5,397 bases of DNA, taken from contig CATPAP010000140.1 of NCBI GenBank assembly GCA_955651875.1, positions 1 to 5,397 of the forward strand, written 5' to 3'. The first letter of the stretch is position 1; every line of letters begins with the position of its first letter. The notes under the pieces are model-generated. The model saw only the letters and a program-made list of their open reading frames with translations. It searched no databases and was not told the DNA's origin. Position numbers and translations under genes: made by a program. Origin of the DNA: Candidatus Dormiibacterota bacterium (lineage in GTDB: Bacteria; Chloroflexota; Dormibacteria; Aeolococcales; Aeolococcaceae). This document shows, piece by piece, positions 3,214 to 5,397 of the stretch.

Positions 3214-5397
3214 TCACTGCCGGTCGTCGCGAGACCGCGCGATAGCCGGCGCGGGACTTTCCACCCGCATCACGCCCAGGTGTTCATACATCGCGAGCGC
3301 CGCGCGCCGAGCCGCGTCCGCATCAGCAGCGGGCAGAACATCGGCAAGAGCCTCCAACGTGCGCGCCTCCTCCCACGGAGTGCCCAGCTCACGGAACCTT
3401 TGGAGTGCACGCTGGAATGTGCTGGCCGCTGCCGTCTCGTCGCCTTGAGCAAGCAGCGCCTGGGCCTCCGCACGGTCAGCAACCGGAGCCAGCAACGCGT
3501 TGCCGTCAACGGCCGAACGGGCGTGGTCAAGAAAGACAATCAGTTGCTTCCAGTCGTGGAGTGCTGCGAGAGCCTCGACCAGGGCGAGGGCATGCTGCGG
3601 GCTGTGGTTGCGGCGTTCCAAAACCTTGTCGCCGGAGATCGTCCGAGCTGTCTGCGGGTCGCCGCAGATGACCGCGTAGCGCGCCTGCCAGGCGCTCGCC
3701 TTCTCGAGATCGCTGAGCGGATCCCCCACGAGCGCCGCCAGGTCTTCGGCTTCATCAAAGCGACCCAGGAGCGTCAGCACAATGGCGCCGATCACGGGTC
3801 CGTCGCGCACGAACTGGCACTCCAGAGCTGGCTCGGCGCGAAACGCGCTAGCGTGCTCATCAATGAGTGGGACAAGCTCATCCCACCGCCCCAGGTGAAA
3901 GAGCGCGGTCATCACCGGAAGCGTGGTGTGCATCAGGGCGTGCGGGCTGGAGTTTCGAGCGAGTTCGTAGGCGCGGCGTGCCAAGGCCAGGCCCTGCTCG
4001 AATTCAGCGTTGATGGTGATGAGGTCGAAGGCGAGCTTTCGGTAGGCATCGCATTGTTCGAGCCGTGTGCTCTCGGGACCGAGCCCCTCGACACGGCGCC
4101 AGCCCTGGGTGATGGCGTCGGCGAACCGGCCCGCCATGCCATACAGCATGGCCAGTGCGTGTTCGCCGTGAGTCACGAGGTCGGCCCGTCCCAGAGCTTT
4201 CCCGGTGACAACCGCCTGTTCGGCTACCTCGATCCGCTCACCGATCGGTCGTGGATCCCACCGCGTCCCTTGCCCGAACGGCTCGCTGCCGCGGTAGAGG
4301 CGTGCTGAAGCGCCATCGATCAGTTGCAGCCAGGCCCGCTCCGCCTCGTCATCGACGGTCGCCATCGCCGCTGCTACGAGCTCATCGACGTCAGCCGGAT
4401 CAGGGCTGGATGCGAAGGCTCCGGGGCTCCATACCATCTCCCAGGCGAGCTTCCGGCACAGCCGGCTGTGGGCGCTTGGTTGGGAGGGTTCCACGTCCGC
4501 CAGTTCGATCGCCTCGCGGTAGAGCGCCGCGGACTCGTCGCCGCGGTACACGGAATCGTGGTCCTCGGCGAGCACCTCGAGCGTGTTGAGCAGCTCATCC
4601 CTGCCGGTAGCAAGCTCGCGGGCGCGGTTGTGCAGCTCCAGCGCGCGATCGGTCGCGAACCGCCGACCCGCCGCCACGCCTGCCCGAATCAGATACGCGT
4701 GAGCCTGCTTGCGTACGGCCTCTCTCTGTGCCTCATCGTCCCACGCAAGTCCGGCTGCTCTGGAGTTGCAGGCCGACCAGAAGTGATGGGCGAGCAGGTC
4801 GGCCACCTCGTCGAGGCGATCGCCGGCCAGGTCTTCGAGCCATCTGCCGACTGCGGCGTGAGCCCGAGCCTGGCGCGCGCGCGGTAGCGACTCGTAGGCA
4901 GCATCGTGAAGGAGGGCATGGCGGAAGCTGAGCTCGTTCTGGCCGGGGAGGCTTGACGTGGGCCGTCTGACGACGAAGCCCCTGCGCTCGAGCACCGACA
5001 GTCGTGCAGAAAGCCGCTCCTCGGGCAGAGCGTCGCGGAGCGGTTGCTCCCAGAAGATCCTCCCGACCACCGCCGCCTCTTGAAGCACGCGACGCTCGGG
5101 CGGTGGCAGCGTGTCGAGGCGCGCTGCCAGCAGGGATTGCAATGTGTCCGGAAGGATCGTCGACCCCCCTGTGCGGAGGTGCAGGCTCAGCTGCTCGAGG
5201 TAGAGCGGATTGCCCTCTGCTCGCGCGAGCAGGTCGTCACGCACAGCGTCAGACAGGGGGGCGCCGGCCAGCAGGCTGTCCAACAGCCGCTCACCCTGGC
5301 CCCGGTCCAGCGGTGGCAGCGCGATGCTCGAGGCATCGTCTGTCGTTGCCGCGAATGTCGGGTTGCGCTCGCGCAGCTCGGGACGCGATGTCGCCAG
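3214..5397 (-). CDS. C-terminal part of a STAND/AAA-type ATPase regulator with helical (TPR-like) repeats; runs off the right edge
   Basis: The frame is open to the last base, giving 727 residues of the C-terminal part. A TTG at 5281-5283 is internal, because the codons before it continue the family sequence. Residues 1-40 include LATSRPELRERN (the sensor strand of the P-loop domain) and PPLDRGQGERLL. ARAEGNPLYLEQL (59-71) is the conserved GNPL motif of this ATPase class. A winged-helix-like part follows: LAARLDTLPPPERRVLQEAA and VVGRIFW (90-116), then FRHALLHDAAYESLPRARQ (158-176), typical of adenylate cyclase/LuxR/SARP-associated AAA_16 proteins. The remaining ~500 residues are alanine- and leucine-rich helices with TPR-like units, e.g. 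AALYREAIELAD and the tail EARTLEALADVLPAADADAA. Such proteins sense a ligand and usually carry an N-terminal nucleotide cyclase domain or a DNA-binding domain; that part, with Walker A and B, is outside the window, so which kind this is cannot be told. The downstream cupin starts 40 bases after the stop. Confidence 0.88.
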   Translation of the reverse strand: MATSRPELRERNPTFAATTDDASSIALPPLDRGQGERLLDSLLAGAPLSDAVRDDLLARAEGNPLYLEQLSLHLRTGGSTILPDTLQSLLAARLDTLPPPERRVLQEAAVVGRIFWEQPLRDALPEERLSARLSVLERRGFVVRRPTSSLPGQNELSFRHALLHDAAYESLPRARQARAHAAVGRWLEDLAGDRLDEVADLLAHHFWSACNSRAAGLAWDDEAQREAVRKQAHAYLIRAGVAAGRRFATDRALELHNRARELATGRDELLNTLEVLAEDHDSVYRGDESAALYREAIELADVEPSQPSAHSRLCRKLAWEMVWSPGAFASSPDPADVDELVAAAMATVDDEAERAWLQLIDGASARLYRGSEPFGQGTRWDPRPIGERIEVAEQAVVTGKALGRADLVTHGEHALAMLYGMAGRFADAITQGWRRVEGLGPESTRLEQCDAYRKLAFDLITINAEFEQGLALARRAYELARNSSPHALMHTTLPVMTALFHLGRWDELVPLIDEHASAFRAEPALECQFVRDGPVIGAIVLTLLGRFDEAEDLAALVGDPLSDLEKASAWQARYAVICGDPQTARTISGDKVLERRNHSPQHALALVEALAALHDWKQLIVFLDHARSAVDGNALLAPVADRAEAQALLAQGDETAAASTFQRALQRFRELGTPWEEARTLEALADVLPAADADAARRAALAMYEHLGVMRVESPAPAIARSRDDRQ

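Noticed and set aside
2603..3217. Minus-strand frame of 204 codons overlapping the metal-binding cupin
   Set aside because: It is a Ser/Arg/Thr-rich shadow of the cupin frame with no fold signature; the cupin frame carries exact motifs.
3172..4308. Long plus-strand open frame of 378 codons
   Set aside because: It lies opposite the well-supported STAND ATPase gene, has no recognisable domain, and long antisense frames are expected in DNA with strong third-position GC.
5281..5283. TTG as the start of the ATPase gene
   Set aside because: The codons upstream to the window edge continue recognisable family sequence (LATSRPELRERN), so the TTG is internal and the gene is cut by the window.

Overview
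The window is high-GC bacterial DNA that is almost fully coding. The genes suggest a soil or freshwater Actinomycetota-like or Chloroflexota-like bacterium: a large helical-repeat STAND/AAA regulator, cupins, a GNAT enzyme, and TANNNT -10 boxes set just upstream of ATG starts. This is inferred from style; no marker gene settles the taxon.

Layout from left to right. The first ~150 bases hold, on the minus strand, the start of a protein cut by the window edge. It resembles the N-terminal part of large Eco57I-like restriction-modification methylases. Next, also on the minus strand, is a complete soluble S49 (SppA-type) serine peptidase with a Ser/Lys dyad. A small divergent plus-strand gene follows and encodes a 65-residue protein with a probable CCHC zinc site. 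Then come two minus-strand reading frames, a shortened NTF2-like (SnoaL/lumazine-binding-like) protein and a Cupin_3-type protein, in the same frame and separated only by a stop codon and one other codon. A GNAT acetyltransferase is transcribed divergently from them on the plus strand. After a 192-base gap between convergent genes come a classical metal-binding cupin and, upstream of it, the C-terminal 727 residues of a STAND/AAA ATPase with a helical-repeat tail, both on the minus strand. The ATPase gene runs off the right edge.

The genes do not form one pathway. Possible transcription units are S49 peptidase then RM-like gene; NTF2-like fragment then cupin; and STAND regulator then cupin (40 bases apart). 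The best regulatory observation is that four starts have a TANNNT hexamer 6-11 bases upstream and no good Shine-Dalgarno sequence, which fits leaderless transcripts. The most interesting items are the edge-truncated RM-like gene, the single-stop junction between the NTF2-like fragment and the cupin, and the small CCHC protein. I saw no RNA gene, insertion sequence, CRISPR array or significant repeat, and no gap longer than 300 bases.
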